Source: Caldifarciminota bacterium
Lineage (GTDB): Bacteria > Hydrothermota > Hydrothermia > LBFQ01 > DSFT01
Assembly: GCA_015494735.1 (NCBI GenBank)
Contig: WGAQ01000073.1
Span: 1-6,787 of the forward strand
Reading direction: 5' to 3'
Length of the DNA stretch: 6,787 nucleotides
The position numbers and the translations under genes were made by a program. Shown here piece after piece: positions 1-6,709 of this stretch. Below the pieces are notes generated by a model that made no database searches, was not told where the DNA came from, and was given only the letters and a program-made list of their open reading frames with translations. The stretch's first letter is position 1, and each line of letters starts with the position of its first letter.

Positions 1-11
1 ATGCAATATCA

Positions 12-1997
12 ATGGGAAATCATGATAAGATAAGGCAACTCATGAAGAAACTGGAAAATCCCAATCTACTGGAAGAAGGGCGTATCCTTTTATGCGAAGT
101 CTTCGAGCGAGCCGAAGTAGCTCCGCCTGAATCCCTGGACACTCTGGTGGAGATGGGTGTGGACCTCAATGCAAAAATTGTTTACTTCGAAGAGAGACGG
201 AATCTTTTCACAACTCCCCTCAACTGCCTGGTGGAGCGGATGGTAGTCCTCTGGACGATGGAGGACGAAAGACTGGAAAAGTTATGGAAACTGTTCGAGA
301 GATCGATAGAACTGGGGGCAGACCCCTCTTATCCCACCCTGAGCCTGTACAGTGAAGCTGTCAGATACGGTTATATGGAACTTATTCAAAGGCTTTATGA
401 AGTCGGTGCCAACCCTGATACTCTGGCGCTTGCCAAGGTTCCCGTTCCCACCATTACCCTCAGCCGGAATACGAAGATAGCCAGACTGCTGGAAAACATG
501 GGAGCAAACCCCATGGCAAAGGATTTCCTGGGCAGAGGACCCCTCTTCAGTCTTATGGATACTTTCGGACGGACCCGCGCCATCAACGATGATTACATGG
601 CACCCATCAGCGTCGTTAAGTGGTTCGTTAAGAAAGGAGCGGACCCTCACGAAGTTCTGGAGGGAGATATAACTGTTATGCATCTCGCAGCCCACGGAGG
701 AAACGCGAAGGCTCTGAAGTATTTCGCTTCTCTGGGCCTGGACCCCAACAGAAGGGATGCTGAGGGGAAGGCTCCCATCCACTGGGCAGCATCCAACTAC
801 AGCCTGACCTGGAGGAAGTCTCTCCTGAAGGTCTTCGATGTTCTTGTCGAACTGGGAGTTTCCCTGAACAAACCAGATGCGGAAGGAAATCCACCCCTGC
901 ACATAGCTGCAAGAGAAGGAGCCTATGAAACAGTGCTGCACCTCCTGAATCTCGGTGCCGACCCGGACATCCGGGACTCTCAGGGGATGACCCTGTGGGA
1001 CATCCTCGCCCAGCAGGGAAAGGCTTTCCGCTCCGGAAGGATAGTGAACATAGACGATGGAATCCCTCAGAGGATAAGAGACATAAACCAGGCCCTCTCC
1101 AGTCTCCATGAGACCCTCGATGATGTTGGGCTATCCCTTCCCACCCGTAAGGCGCTCGTTCTCTACCCGGACCTCAATGCCTCACCGGAATTGATGAAAG
1201 TGGGTGGAATACCACCGGGAATTGACAGGGACAGATGGCCGATTGCACGGAAAGAAGTCTTCATGGCAATCCTGGAGGAGGAAGGTATAAAGAGGAGGGA
1301 AAAATGGTGGGATAAGTGGAAGAAGAAATTCAGTGATTATCCGGAGAATGTGCTTCCAATGGAACACTTCCTTACACTCGACCTGCGCCCCCTGGGGTAT
1401 CTGCCCGAGGGTCTTCCGGAAGGAACCGTGGCCGTTTCCATTTTCTTCCCCCTCGTGAAGTCCAATCTGAAGGAATATCTGGCATGGGATTCAGAGGAAC
1501 TGGAAACCTCCGAATTTTATGCTCTGGTCCCGTTGAGCGAGGAGGATATCGAAAGAGGACCCCTCCTTTCAGAGGAAGAAGTGCCCCGATATTCGGGAAG
1601 CAAACCCCCCTATGCGCTGACATTCAGGGAAGTGGAAGTACCCCTTGTTCTGCAGGAATTCTTCTACATGGAAAATTACGATTCTTTCATCCTGAATGGG
1701 GATGAAAATACCCTTCGCGAAATAGCCCCGTCCCTCATCGATATCCTGTTGAGCATGAGTGGAGAGGACCGTCTGAAGGTAATAAGGGCAATTTACAATC
1801 TGGAGCAGGCTCTGGTGCAGGCTTCCTTCGTGGGAGGTATTCCCATATACACACAGGAAAACGAAGGAGACCCCCTGAATAAGTTCATCGCGCAACTGGG
1901 AGACGACATAACGGAATACGGTGACCTCATCTGGAGCAACTTTGGATGGGCACTGGTGTATGTCTTTACCCACAGGATGTTTGCCCAGAGGTACTGA
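12..1997 (+). CDS. Ankyrin-repeat protein with C-terminal DUF1963/YwqG-like domain
   Basis: Exact function is unknown. Residues about 40-335 form degenerate ankyrin repeats, each ending in a GADP/GANP/GLDP-type turn: LGADPS near 101, VGANPD near 131, KKGADPH near 208, then three better repeats at about 219-250 (MHLAAHGG), 251-290 (PIHWAA) and 291-323 (PLHIAAREG). Such repeats normally bind proteins. Residues about 380-661 look like a DUF1963/YwqG domain: KVGGIPPGIDRDRWP (396-410), a FLTLDLRPLG...LPEG...SIFFP stretch (454-480), a second GGIPIYTQ (608-615), then DPLNKFIAQL and SNFGWALVYVF. No signal peptide or membrane segment is evident, so it is probably cytoplasmic. The ATG at 12 has no Shine-Dalgarno sequence, and the frame is open to the window edge, so the real start may be upstream; ATG 42 is an alternative. 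The next gene is convergent. The ankyrin call is firm, the DUF1963 call moderate. Confidence 0.85.
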   Translation: MGNHDKIRQLMKKLENPNLLEEGRILLCEVFERAEVAPPESLDTLVEMGVDLNAKIVYFEERRNLFTTPLNCLVERMVVLWTMEDERLEKLWKLFERSIELGADPSYPTLSLYSEAVRYGYMELIQRLYEVGANPDTLALAKVPVPTITLSRNTKIARLLENMGANPMAKDFLGRGPLFSLMDTFGRTRAINDDYMAPISVVKWFVKKGADPHEVLEGDITVMHLAAHGGNAKALKYFASLGLDPNRRDAEGKAPIHWAASNYSLTWRKSLLKVFDVLVELGVSLNKPDAEGNPPLHIAAREGAYETVLHLLNLGADPDIRDSQGMTLWDILAQQGKAFRSGRIVNIDDGIPQRIRDINQALSSLHETLDDVGLSLPTRKALVLYPDLNASPELMKVGGIPPGIDRDRWPIARKEVFMAILEEEGIKRREKWWDKWKKKFSDYPENVLPMEHFLTLDLRPLGYLPEGLPEGTVAVSIFFPLVKSNLKEYLAWDSEELETSEFYALVPLSEEDIERGPLLSEEEVPRYSGSKPPYALTFREVEVPLVLQEFFYMENYDSFILNGDENTLREIAPSLIDILLSMSGEDRLKVIRAIYNLEQALVQASFVGGIPIYTQENEGDPLNKFIAQLGDDITEYGDLIWSNFGWALVYVFTHRMFAQRY

Positions 1998-2115
1998 TAT
2001 CTCCCCCCTGAAGCGACTGTACGATTTTCCTGGCTCCAGTAAGGGCAGAAACATCCTCAAGCCCGGGATTTCCTGATAGGGAACTGGTGTCCGATTACCA
2101 TCTGCCAAATGACAG

Positions 2116-2133
2116 GAGGGGGCGAACCCCCTC
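2116..2133. terminator. GC-rich hairpin between convergent genes (possible terminator)
   Basis: GAGGGGG (2116-2122) pairs perfectly with CCCCCTC (2127-2133) around a 4-base loop. Read on the minus strand the loop is UUCG, a class of very stable tetraloop, although the closing pair is G-C rather than the preferred C-G. The right arm overlaps the TGA stop (2134-2132) of the YkvA-like gene, and the hairpin lies about 120 bases after the stop of the ankyrin gene. No clear U-run follows on either strand, so it is not a textbook intrinsic terminator. It may stabilise mRNA 3' ends or act with Rho. Confidence 0.35.
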
Positions 2134-2494
2134 ATTCACAGTCTATTTCATCAACATCCAGTCCCAGGAGGGATACGGCAGCCATGGCCACGGAAGCATC
2201 GTCCAGCCATCCCACTATGGGAATGAAGTCAGGCACCAGGTCCACCACCATGAGGAAGTACAGGAGGGCACCGGCCACCGCCGCAATGGTTCCTGCTCCC
2301 GGTTTATAGCAACCATTGGCTATGGCCCTTGCAATCTTCACAAGGTGCATGAGAGCAGAACTGAGGGAATCCGGCAGATTGCTGGAAATCTTCTCCATTA
2401 CTCTGTCCACTATACTACCCAGTTCTTCCGGACTCACATCCTCGCCCATCTCACGGGCCTTATCGAATGCTTCCTTCTCATCGAAATCATACAT
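2132..2494 (-). CDS. YkvA-like DUF1232 small membrane protein
   Basis: This is a 120-residue protein of the YkvA/DUF1232 family, whose molecular function is not established. The diagnostic motif is at residues 85-99: DLVPDFIPIVGWLDD, preceded by a hydrophobic ALLYFLMVV and followed by a hydrophobic ASVAMAAVSLLG, which together make a probable membrane hairpin. The N-terminal half is acidic and helical (YDFDEKEAF, SPEELGSIVDRVMEKI). I chose the ATG at 2494. A TTG at 2503, three codons earlier, is the only other upstream option, because an in-frame TAA at 2509-2507 closes the frame. Neither start has a Shine-Dalgarno sequence, unlike the other genes here. It lies 135 bp downstream of the iron permease gene on the same strand, with no terminator between them, so co-transcription is possible. 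A TATTAT at 2573-2568 could instead be its own -10, but without a matching -35. A functional tie to iron uptake is not implied by the family. Confidence 0.85.
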   Translation of the reverse strand: MYDFDEKEAFDKAREMGEDVSPEELGSIVDRVMEKISSNLPDSLSSALMHLVKIARAIANGCYKPGAGTIAAVAGALLYFLMVVDLVPDFIPIVGWLDDASVAMAAVSLLGLDVDEIDCE

Positions 2495-2638
2495 AGCGAG
2501 CAAAGTTTACCGGGGATTCCGGTCCCATTTCACCGGGCAGCAATATGCTCTTCAGGGGAGGATTCTCATAATACGACACATTGAGAGCGGGGAAGATACC
2601 GAGTACATCTGTCGGAAAAATGCAGGCGGAAAGCAGAT

Positions 2639-4327
2639 TCATCGTGCCGGCATCCTGACCTTCCTCACCATGAGATATATCAGAAGGGAAATCGCAATTA
2701 CCTGTGCCAGTATGCCCTCGAGAGTAGGATATACGCCAAGGAAGTCTATGTGGGGAGCAGCATCGACGAAGTGCACCGGCAGCAAACCGGTCTCCTGAAA
2801 TTCCCTTATCCCTTTACCGATGAATACCACTGCAAGGGCCAGAAGTATCCAGGAAGTTAAGGAGAATATGCGCTCGACGGGCAATCTTCTGTGGAGATGG
2901 AACACCAGAATACCCATGAAGATGATGGAGAGCACTCCGAGGACGAAACCAGCCACGAGGCCGCCCCGGTTTCCCGCATCGTACAGAGCGGAGTAAAACA
3001 GGACCGTCTCGAAAGATTCCCTGTAAACCACGAGAAAAGACAGGATAAACGCCCCAACCCATGCTTTCTTCCGGCTCGCCTCCCCCATCTTCCTCTTAAG
3101 GGCGTTCACCGCTCCGGATGAGAACCACAGGGCAACATATATCAGGATACCGGCCGCAAGAAGGGAGGCAATTCCTTCCACCACCTCCCCGTACATCTGA
3201 AAACCGGAAAGCACCCTCCTGAAGAGCACCCATGTGATGAATCCGGAGATTATTGCCAGAATCCATCCCGCATGGACAGCCTTTATGATTCGACGATTTC
3301 CATGTATAGAAGCGATGGAGAGTATTATGGCAATGATCAGAATGGCTTCCAGACCCTCACGAAAAAGGATAATGAAGGCTCCCACAGGCACATGCCAGGA
3401 CGAATTATCTCTGGAAGAAAGGAAATACCTGCCAATGGATGCCGTCAGGGATTTCACCTCATCGACTCTCCCTTCCCTCAGAGATTGCCTTAATCTTATG
3501 AAATCCATCTCCATACGGCTGGCATCGACCATTCGCTTCTCCAGAGGCTCCACGTACCGGGCATACAGACCATTGAGGATGGACAGGGCATCCGCGAACC
3601 TGCCGCCGGAAGCAGCCCTCTCCACCATGGAAAGGGTATGGAGGATTATGGAAATTGTGTCTCCGATACCGGGATTGTTGCGGATGAAGGCCACCTCTTC
3701 TGTTTTCAGACCCAGTTCAGACATGTAATCATCGCTCCAGATGGAAGCGAATTCCAGGGGAAGGTAAAAGGTATCCCCGGGAAAATCCACATGGCGGAGG
3801 GACATCACGTAGAATGACACATTCCACTTATCCCCATCGCTCAGATAATCGAAGGAAGGCATACCCGGAGCGCCGAAGTGGAGAACCGTATAGACCCTGA
3901 AGGGGGAAATATCACCCCTTTCGATGAAATTAGCCGGTGGCGGATTCATGTCCCCCATCCTGCCCATACCGTCCCCCCTTTCCCCATGGCATACAGCACA
4001 TGCCCTTTCGTATATCTCCCTGCCCTTCTCGAGGGATACCATACCGTCCGGAAACATGCGAAGAGTAGAATGGGAAAGGAGTTCCTCCCTTATTCTCTCA
4101 AGAAGTCCCCGGACATCCGCGGTGTCCGCCCTGGAATCCACCATATGGATGAGGGAATCCACCAGAACGCTCTGGCGAGGAATGAGGATCCTGAGACGAC
4201 GGGAAAAGTCCTTCATCTCCTCCCATTCGAAGGTATCCACGATGGCCAGCGGATAATCGGCCATCATGTAATCCAGAATGTTGATTGCCTCCAGGGTTTT
4301 AAGGCTCAGTACCAGAAAAGTCAGCAT
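2639..4327 (-). CDS. Cytochrome c / FTR1-family iron permease fusion
   Basis: Predicted inner-membrane high-affinity iron permease with a fused extracytoplasmic haem domain (562 residues). Residues 1-16 are a short hydrophobic, signal-like start. Residues 18-45 (LDYMMADYPLAIV...EWEEM) match the family's N-terminal LDY..VDYP..V...EYAEM block. A class I cytochrome c domain covers about 98-180: haem site CAVCH (C110, C113, H114) and probable distal ligand M156 in GAPGMPSF. A helical linker (about 220-300, with VEPLEKRM) follows. The FTR1 domain (about 313-555) has roughly seven membrane segments and both iron-pathway motifs, REGLE (323-327) and RESFE (436-440), plus REFQETG near 508-514. The start is fixed: an in-frame TAA lies at 4351-4349 and AGGAGGAG (4339-4332) sits four bases before ATG. 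It diverges from sufC. Cytochrome-FTR1 fusions are a known architecture; the electron route, and whether the substrate is Fe(II) or Fe(III), are inference. Confidence 0.93.
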   Translation of the reverse strand: MLTFLVLSLKTLEAINILDYMMADYPLAIVDTFEWEEMKDFSRRLRILIPRQSVLVDSLIHMVDSRADTADVRGLLERIREELLSHSTLRMFPDGMVSLEKGREIYERACAVCHGERGDGMGRMGDMNPPPANFIERGDISPFRVYTVLHFGAPGMPSFDYLSDGDKWNVSFYVMSLRHVDFPGDTFYLPLEFASIWSDDYMSELGLKTEEVAFIRNNPGIGDTISIILHTLSMVERAASGGRFADALSILNGLYARYVEPLEKRMVDASRMEMDFIRLRQSLREGRVDEVKSLTASIGRYFLSSRDNSSWHVPVGAFIILFREGLEAILIIAIILSIASIHGNRRIIKAVHAGWILAIISGFITWVLFRRVLSGFQMYGEVVEGIASLLAAGILIYVALWFSSGAVNALKRKMGEASRKKAWVGAFILSFLVVYRESFETVLFYSALYDAGNRGGLVAGFVLGVLSIIFMGILVFHLHRRLPVERIFSLTSWILLALAVVFIGKGIREFQETGLLPVHFVDAAPHIDFLGVYPTLEGILAQVIAISLLIYLMVRKVRMPAR

Positions 4328-4363
4328 GGTTCTCCTCCTATTTCCTACTTATTCAGTCGGAAA

Positions 4364-4393
4364 ATTATACAGGAATTTTATAGAGATTTTGAA
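4364..4393 (-). promoter_or_regulatory. Predicted sigma70-type promoter of the iron permease gene
   Basis: On the minus strand, a perfect TATAAT (4369-4364) is preceded by an 18-base spacer and TTCAAA (4393-4388), which matches four of six bases of the -35 consensus. Transcription would start near 4357, leaving a leader of about 30 bases that contains the AGGAGGAG ribosome site. The inverted repeat AAAATT-N7-AATTTT (4361-4379) covers the -10 and could be an operator. Confidence 0.5.
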
Positions 4394-4496
4394 AAACTTT
4401 TTGTGCATGATTTATCGGAAGAAAGCCAATTATTTGCAAATTCAATAAAATTCACCCATAAAGATAAAAAATCGCTTAATCTACTCGGAAATACTT

Positions 4497-4502
4497 TATA
4501 AT
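4497..4502 (+). promoter_or_regulatory. Predicted -10 element of the suf operon promoter
   Basis: A perfect TATAAT lies 22 bases before the sufC ATG. A start about seven bases downstream (near 4509) would leave a short leader that still carries the GGAGGAGGTG ribosome site at 4511-4520. No good -35 is seen at the usual distance (GCTTAA at a 17-base spacer), which would fit a promoter that needs an activator. An archaeal TATA-box reading is less likely, because initiation about 25 bases downstream would remove the ribosome site. Confidence 0.45.
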
Positions 4503-4524
4503 TTTCGTCCGGAGGAGGTGCACC

Positions 4525-5280
4525 ATGAAAGACACGCTGATTATCAGAGATTTGAGAGCAGGTATCGAGGGAAAGGAAATCCTCAGGGGAATCAACCTGA
4601 CCGTCAGGAAAGGGGAGATTCACGCCATAATGGGACCCAACGGCTCCGGTAAGTCCACCCTGGGGCTGGTGGTGATGGGACATCCCTCATACGAGGTTTA
4701 CGGGGGAGAGGTAATATTCAACGACCGGAATCTCCTGGATATGGAACCCCACGAGAGGGCACAGGCCGGCCTTTTCCTCGCATTCCAGCATCCCCTGGAG
4801 ATAGATGGAGTCAGGTTCTCCACCCTCCTGTGGCAGGCCTATTCCCACAGGTTCGGAAACGGAAAGAAGCCCGACATCATAAAGTTCAGGAAGGAATTGA
4901 AGGAATGGCTGAAGAACCTGGGGCTTCCGGAGGACATGGCGGACAGGTACATAAACGTTGGTTTCTCCGGAGGGGAGAAGAAGCGGGCGGAAATAGTCCA
5001 GATGGCCATACTGAAACCCGAAATCGCCATACTGGACGAAATCGACTCCGGTCTGGATATAGACGCCGTCCGCATAGTGGCGGAAAATGTGAAGAGAATC
5101 AGAGAAGAGACGGGTATGGGCGTCATACTGATAACCCACTACCAGAGGATACTCAACTACATCGTCCCCGACTACGTCCACGTGATGGTTAACGGAAGGA
5201 TAGTGGAAGAGGGCGGACCGGAACTGGCAGAGACCCTGGAAAGGGAAGGGTATGCCCGCTACGGCGTAAAGGAGGAGTAA
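4525..5280 (+). CDS. sufC: SufC, ATPase of the SufBCD Fe-S assembly complex
   Basis: A cytoplasmic ABC-type ATPase that is not a transporter: SufC dimerises on SufB and SufD, and ATP binding reshapes the scaffold during Fe-S cluster assembly. All nucleotide-binding elements are present: Walker A GPNGSGKST (37-45), Q-loop Q88 in AFQHP, signature FSGGEKKRAEIVQM (147-160), Walker B IAILDEID (167-174) with catalytic E172, D-loop SGLD (175-178) and H-loop H205 in LITHYQRIL. GEKKRAEIVQM after the signature and DEIDSGLDIDA are typical of SufC and separate it from transporter ATPases. The length of 251 residues is normal. The start is set by GGAGGAGGTG (4511-4520), four bases before ATG. It is the first gene of the operon, with one base between its stop and the sufB start, and the downstream SufB gives independent support. 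Confidence 0.97.
   Translation: MKDTLIIRDLRAGIEGKEILRGINLTVRKGEIHAIMGPNGSGKSTLGLVVMGHPSYEVYGGEVIFNDRNLLDMEPHERAQAGLFLAFQHPLEIDGVRFSTLLWQAYSHRFGNGKKPDIIKFRKELKEWLKNLGLPEDMADRYINVGFSGGEKKRAEIVQMAILKPEIAILDEIDSGLDIDAVRIVAENVKRIREETGMGVILITHYQRILNYIVPDYVHVMVNGRIVEEGGPELAETLEREGYARYGVKEE
5271..5277 (+). promoter_or_regulatory. sufB ribosome binding site inside the end of sufC
   Basis: GGAGGAG forms part of the last sense codons of sufC and lies four bases before the sufB ATG at 5282. The arrangement indicates translational coupling and helps fix the sufB start. Confidence 0.75.
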
Positions 5281-5281
5281 A

Positions 5282-6697
5282 ATGGCAGACAGGAAGGAGC
5301 AGGAGGCTCTTCTCAATTTCGATTACAGCAAGTATGGATTCAGGGATGAGGATGCCGTTTACGACTTCGTGAGCGAGCCCGGACTGGACGAGGAGAAGAT
5401 AAAGCTCATATCCCGTCTCAAGGGAGAGCCCGAATGGATGACGGAAATCCGCCTCAGGGCATACAGGATATTTCTGGAAAAGCCCATGCCCACCTGGGGG
5501 GTTAAACTGGACGACATCGATTTCGACAAAATCGTCTATTACGCAAGGCCCACCCGGAAGGTGGCCGATTCGTGGGATGAGGTCCCCGAATATATCAGGA
5601 GGACATACGAGAGACTGGGAATACCGGAAGCCGAAAGGAAGTACCTGGGGGGTGTGGAAGCCCAGTACGATTCGGAAGTGGTCTATTCCCGCATGAGGAA
5701 GGAACTGGAGGAGAAAGGCATCCTCTTCATGTCCATGGATGAGGCTCTAAAACGCTATCCGGACCTAGTGAAGAAGTATTTCGGAACGGTGGTTCCCCCA
5801 TCGGATAACAAGTTTGCAGCCCTCAATACCGCCGTATGGTCTGGAGGAACATTCGTCTATGTTCCAAAGGGGGTGAATGTGGATATTCCCCTCCAGGCAT
5901 ACTTCAGAATAAACCTCCAGAATCTGGGGCAGTTCGAGAGGACACTGATAATCGCAGAGGAAGACTCCTTCGTCCATTACATAGAGGGATGCACCGCCCC
6001 CATATACGACACCCACACCCTCCATGCGGCGGTGGTGGAGGTCATCGTGAAGAAGGGAGCCCACGTCCGATACACCACCATACAGAACTGGTCCAGAAAC
6101 GTGCTGAATCTGGTAACCAAGAGGGCGGTTGTGGAGGAAAGGGGATTCATGGAGTGGATTTCGGGAGAGCTGGGAAGCGGCAGGAATATGAAATACCCAT
6201 CCTCCATCCTGAAGGGAAGGGGTGCCAGAACGGATATCCTTTCCATGAGCTTCGCCAATACGGGCATGCACCACGATACGGGGGGCAAGGTCATCATCAT
6301 GGCCCCCGACTGCAGAGCCACCATAACATCCAAGTCCATCTCGAAGGGTGGAGGCATAAGCACATACAGGGGACTGGTGAAGGTGCTTCCCGATGCAGAA
6401 AGGGCACGGATTTCCGTTTCCTGCGACGCCCTGATAATGGATGAGGACTCGGTGAGCAACACGTATCCATACATCGAAATAGAGGCGGAAAGGGTCAACA
6501 TAGCCCACGAGGCCAAGGTGGGCAAGATAGGAGAGGACCAGGTCTTTTATCTGATGAGCAGGGGTCTCACGGAGCAGGAAGCCACCACCCTCATCGTCAT
6601 GGGATTCATAGAGCCCCTTTCCAAGGAGTTGCCCATGGAGTATGCCATAGAGCTCAACAGGCTCATCGAACTGGAGATGGAAGGAAGCGTGGGATAA
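5282..6697 (+). CDS. sufB: SufB, Fe-S cluster assembly scaffold
   Basis: Core scaffold of the SufBC2D complex, which receives persulfide sulfur and iron and assembles clusters. The length of 471 residues fits the family. Landmarks in order: N-terminal helical part with GEPEWMTEIRLRAY (48-61) and PTWGV (70-74); a block containing PPSDNKFAALNTAVWSGG (172-189), then YVPKGV; beta-helix core with HYIEGCTAP (232-240), where C237 corresponds to E. coli SufB C254, the sulfur-accepting cysteine; SCDALIM (380-386), where C381 corresponds to E. coli C405; E410 in AHEAKVGKIGEDQ, matching the conserved Glu (E434); and the typical end LPMEYAIELNRLIELEMEG. All expected functional residues are therefore present. 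The sequence is closer to the actinobacterial/Thermus/archaeal style of SufB than to the E. coli form, as judged by eye. It follows sufC by one base and precedes sufD by 12 bases. Confidence 0.97.
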   Translation: MADRKEQEALLNFDYSKYGFRDEDAVYDFVSEPGLDEEKIKLISRLKGEPEWMTEIRLRAYRIFLEKPMPTWGVKLDDIDFDKIVYYARPTRKVADSWDEVPEYIRRTYERLGIPEAERKYLGGVEAQYDSEVVYSRMRKELEEKGILFMSMDEALKRYPDLVKKYFGTVVPPSDNKFAALNTAVWSGGTFVYVPKGVNVDIPLQAYFRINLQNLGQFERTLIIAEEDSFVHYIEGCTAPIYDTHTLHAAVVEVIVKKGAHVRYTTIQNWSRNVLNLVTKRAVVEERGFMEWISGELGSGRNMKYPSSILKGRGARTDILSMSFANTGMHHDTGGKVIIMAPDCRATITSKSISKGGGISTYRGLVKVLPDAERARISVSCDALIMDEDSVSNTYPYIEIEAERVNIAHEAKVGKIGEDQVFYLMSRGLTEQEATTLIVMGFIEPLSKELPMEYAIELNRLIELEMEGSVG

Positions 6698-6709
6698 GGA
6701 GGAAAAACC

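Larger units (their letters stand above)
4328..4524. promoter_or_regulatory. Divergent AT-rich control region between the permease gene and sufC
   Basis: This 197-bp non-coding stretch separates the two divergent genes. I counted 47 G/C in the 170 bases 4341-4510 (about 28%), against about 53% in one 60-base sample of sufB. It holds a predicted promoter for each direction, three direct copies of TCGGAA (4357-4362, 4415-4420, 4485-4490), the inverted repeat at 4361-4379 and a 10-bp palindrome ATTTGCAAAT (4432-4441). I saw no recognisable Fur box, IscR site, riboswitch or open reading frame. Shared regulation of iron uptake and Fe-S assembly is a plausible but untested reading. Confidence 0.6.

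Noticed and set aside
1..33. ATG at position 1 starting a short plus-strand frame
   Set aside because: It ends at TAA after ten codons and lies out of frame with the ankyrin protein.
282..1109. Long minus-strand open frame of 275 codons opposite the ankyrin gene
   Set aside because: It is a shadow of the ankyrin reading frame: its translation has no recognisable domain, while the plus strand shows clear repeats.
2035..2135. tRNA-like look of the convergent gap (GGTTCG-like bases near the end)
   Set aside because: The bases belong to the 7-bp hairpin with a UUCG loop; no acceptor, D or anticodon arm can be folded.
2519..2536. Hairpin CCGGT-N8-ACCGG upstream of the YkvA-like gene, considered as a terminator
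   Set aside because: The stem is only five pairs with an 8-base loop and no U-run on either side, so it is too weak to call.
2568..2573. TATTAT as a -10 box for the YkvA-like gene
   Set aside because: It matches five of six bases, but no -35-like sequence occurs at 16-18 bases, and the implied leader lacks a ribosome site.
4432..4441. Palindrome ATTTGCAAAT as a specific operator
   Set aside because: It is a perfect 10-bp palindrome but short and AT-rich, with no known matching iron or Fe-S regulator site that I can name.
4491..4503. Archaeal TATA box for the suf operon
   Set aside because: Initiation about 25 bases downstream would give a leaderless mRNA and waste the textbook GGAGGAGGTG site; a bacterial -10 fits better.
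5765..6508. Long minus-strand open frame opposite sufB
   Set aside because: It lies wholly within the strongly conserved sufB coding region, and its translation is composition-driven (His/Gly/Val rich) with no family motif.
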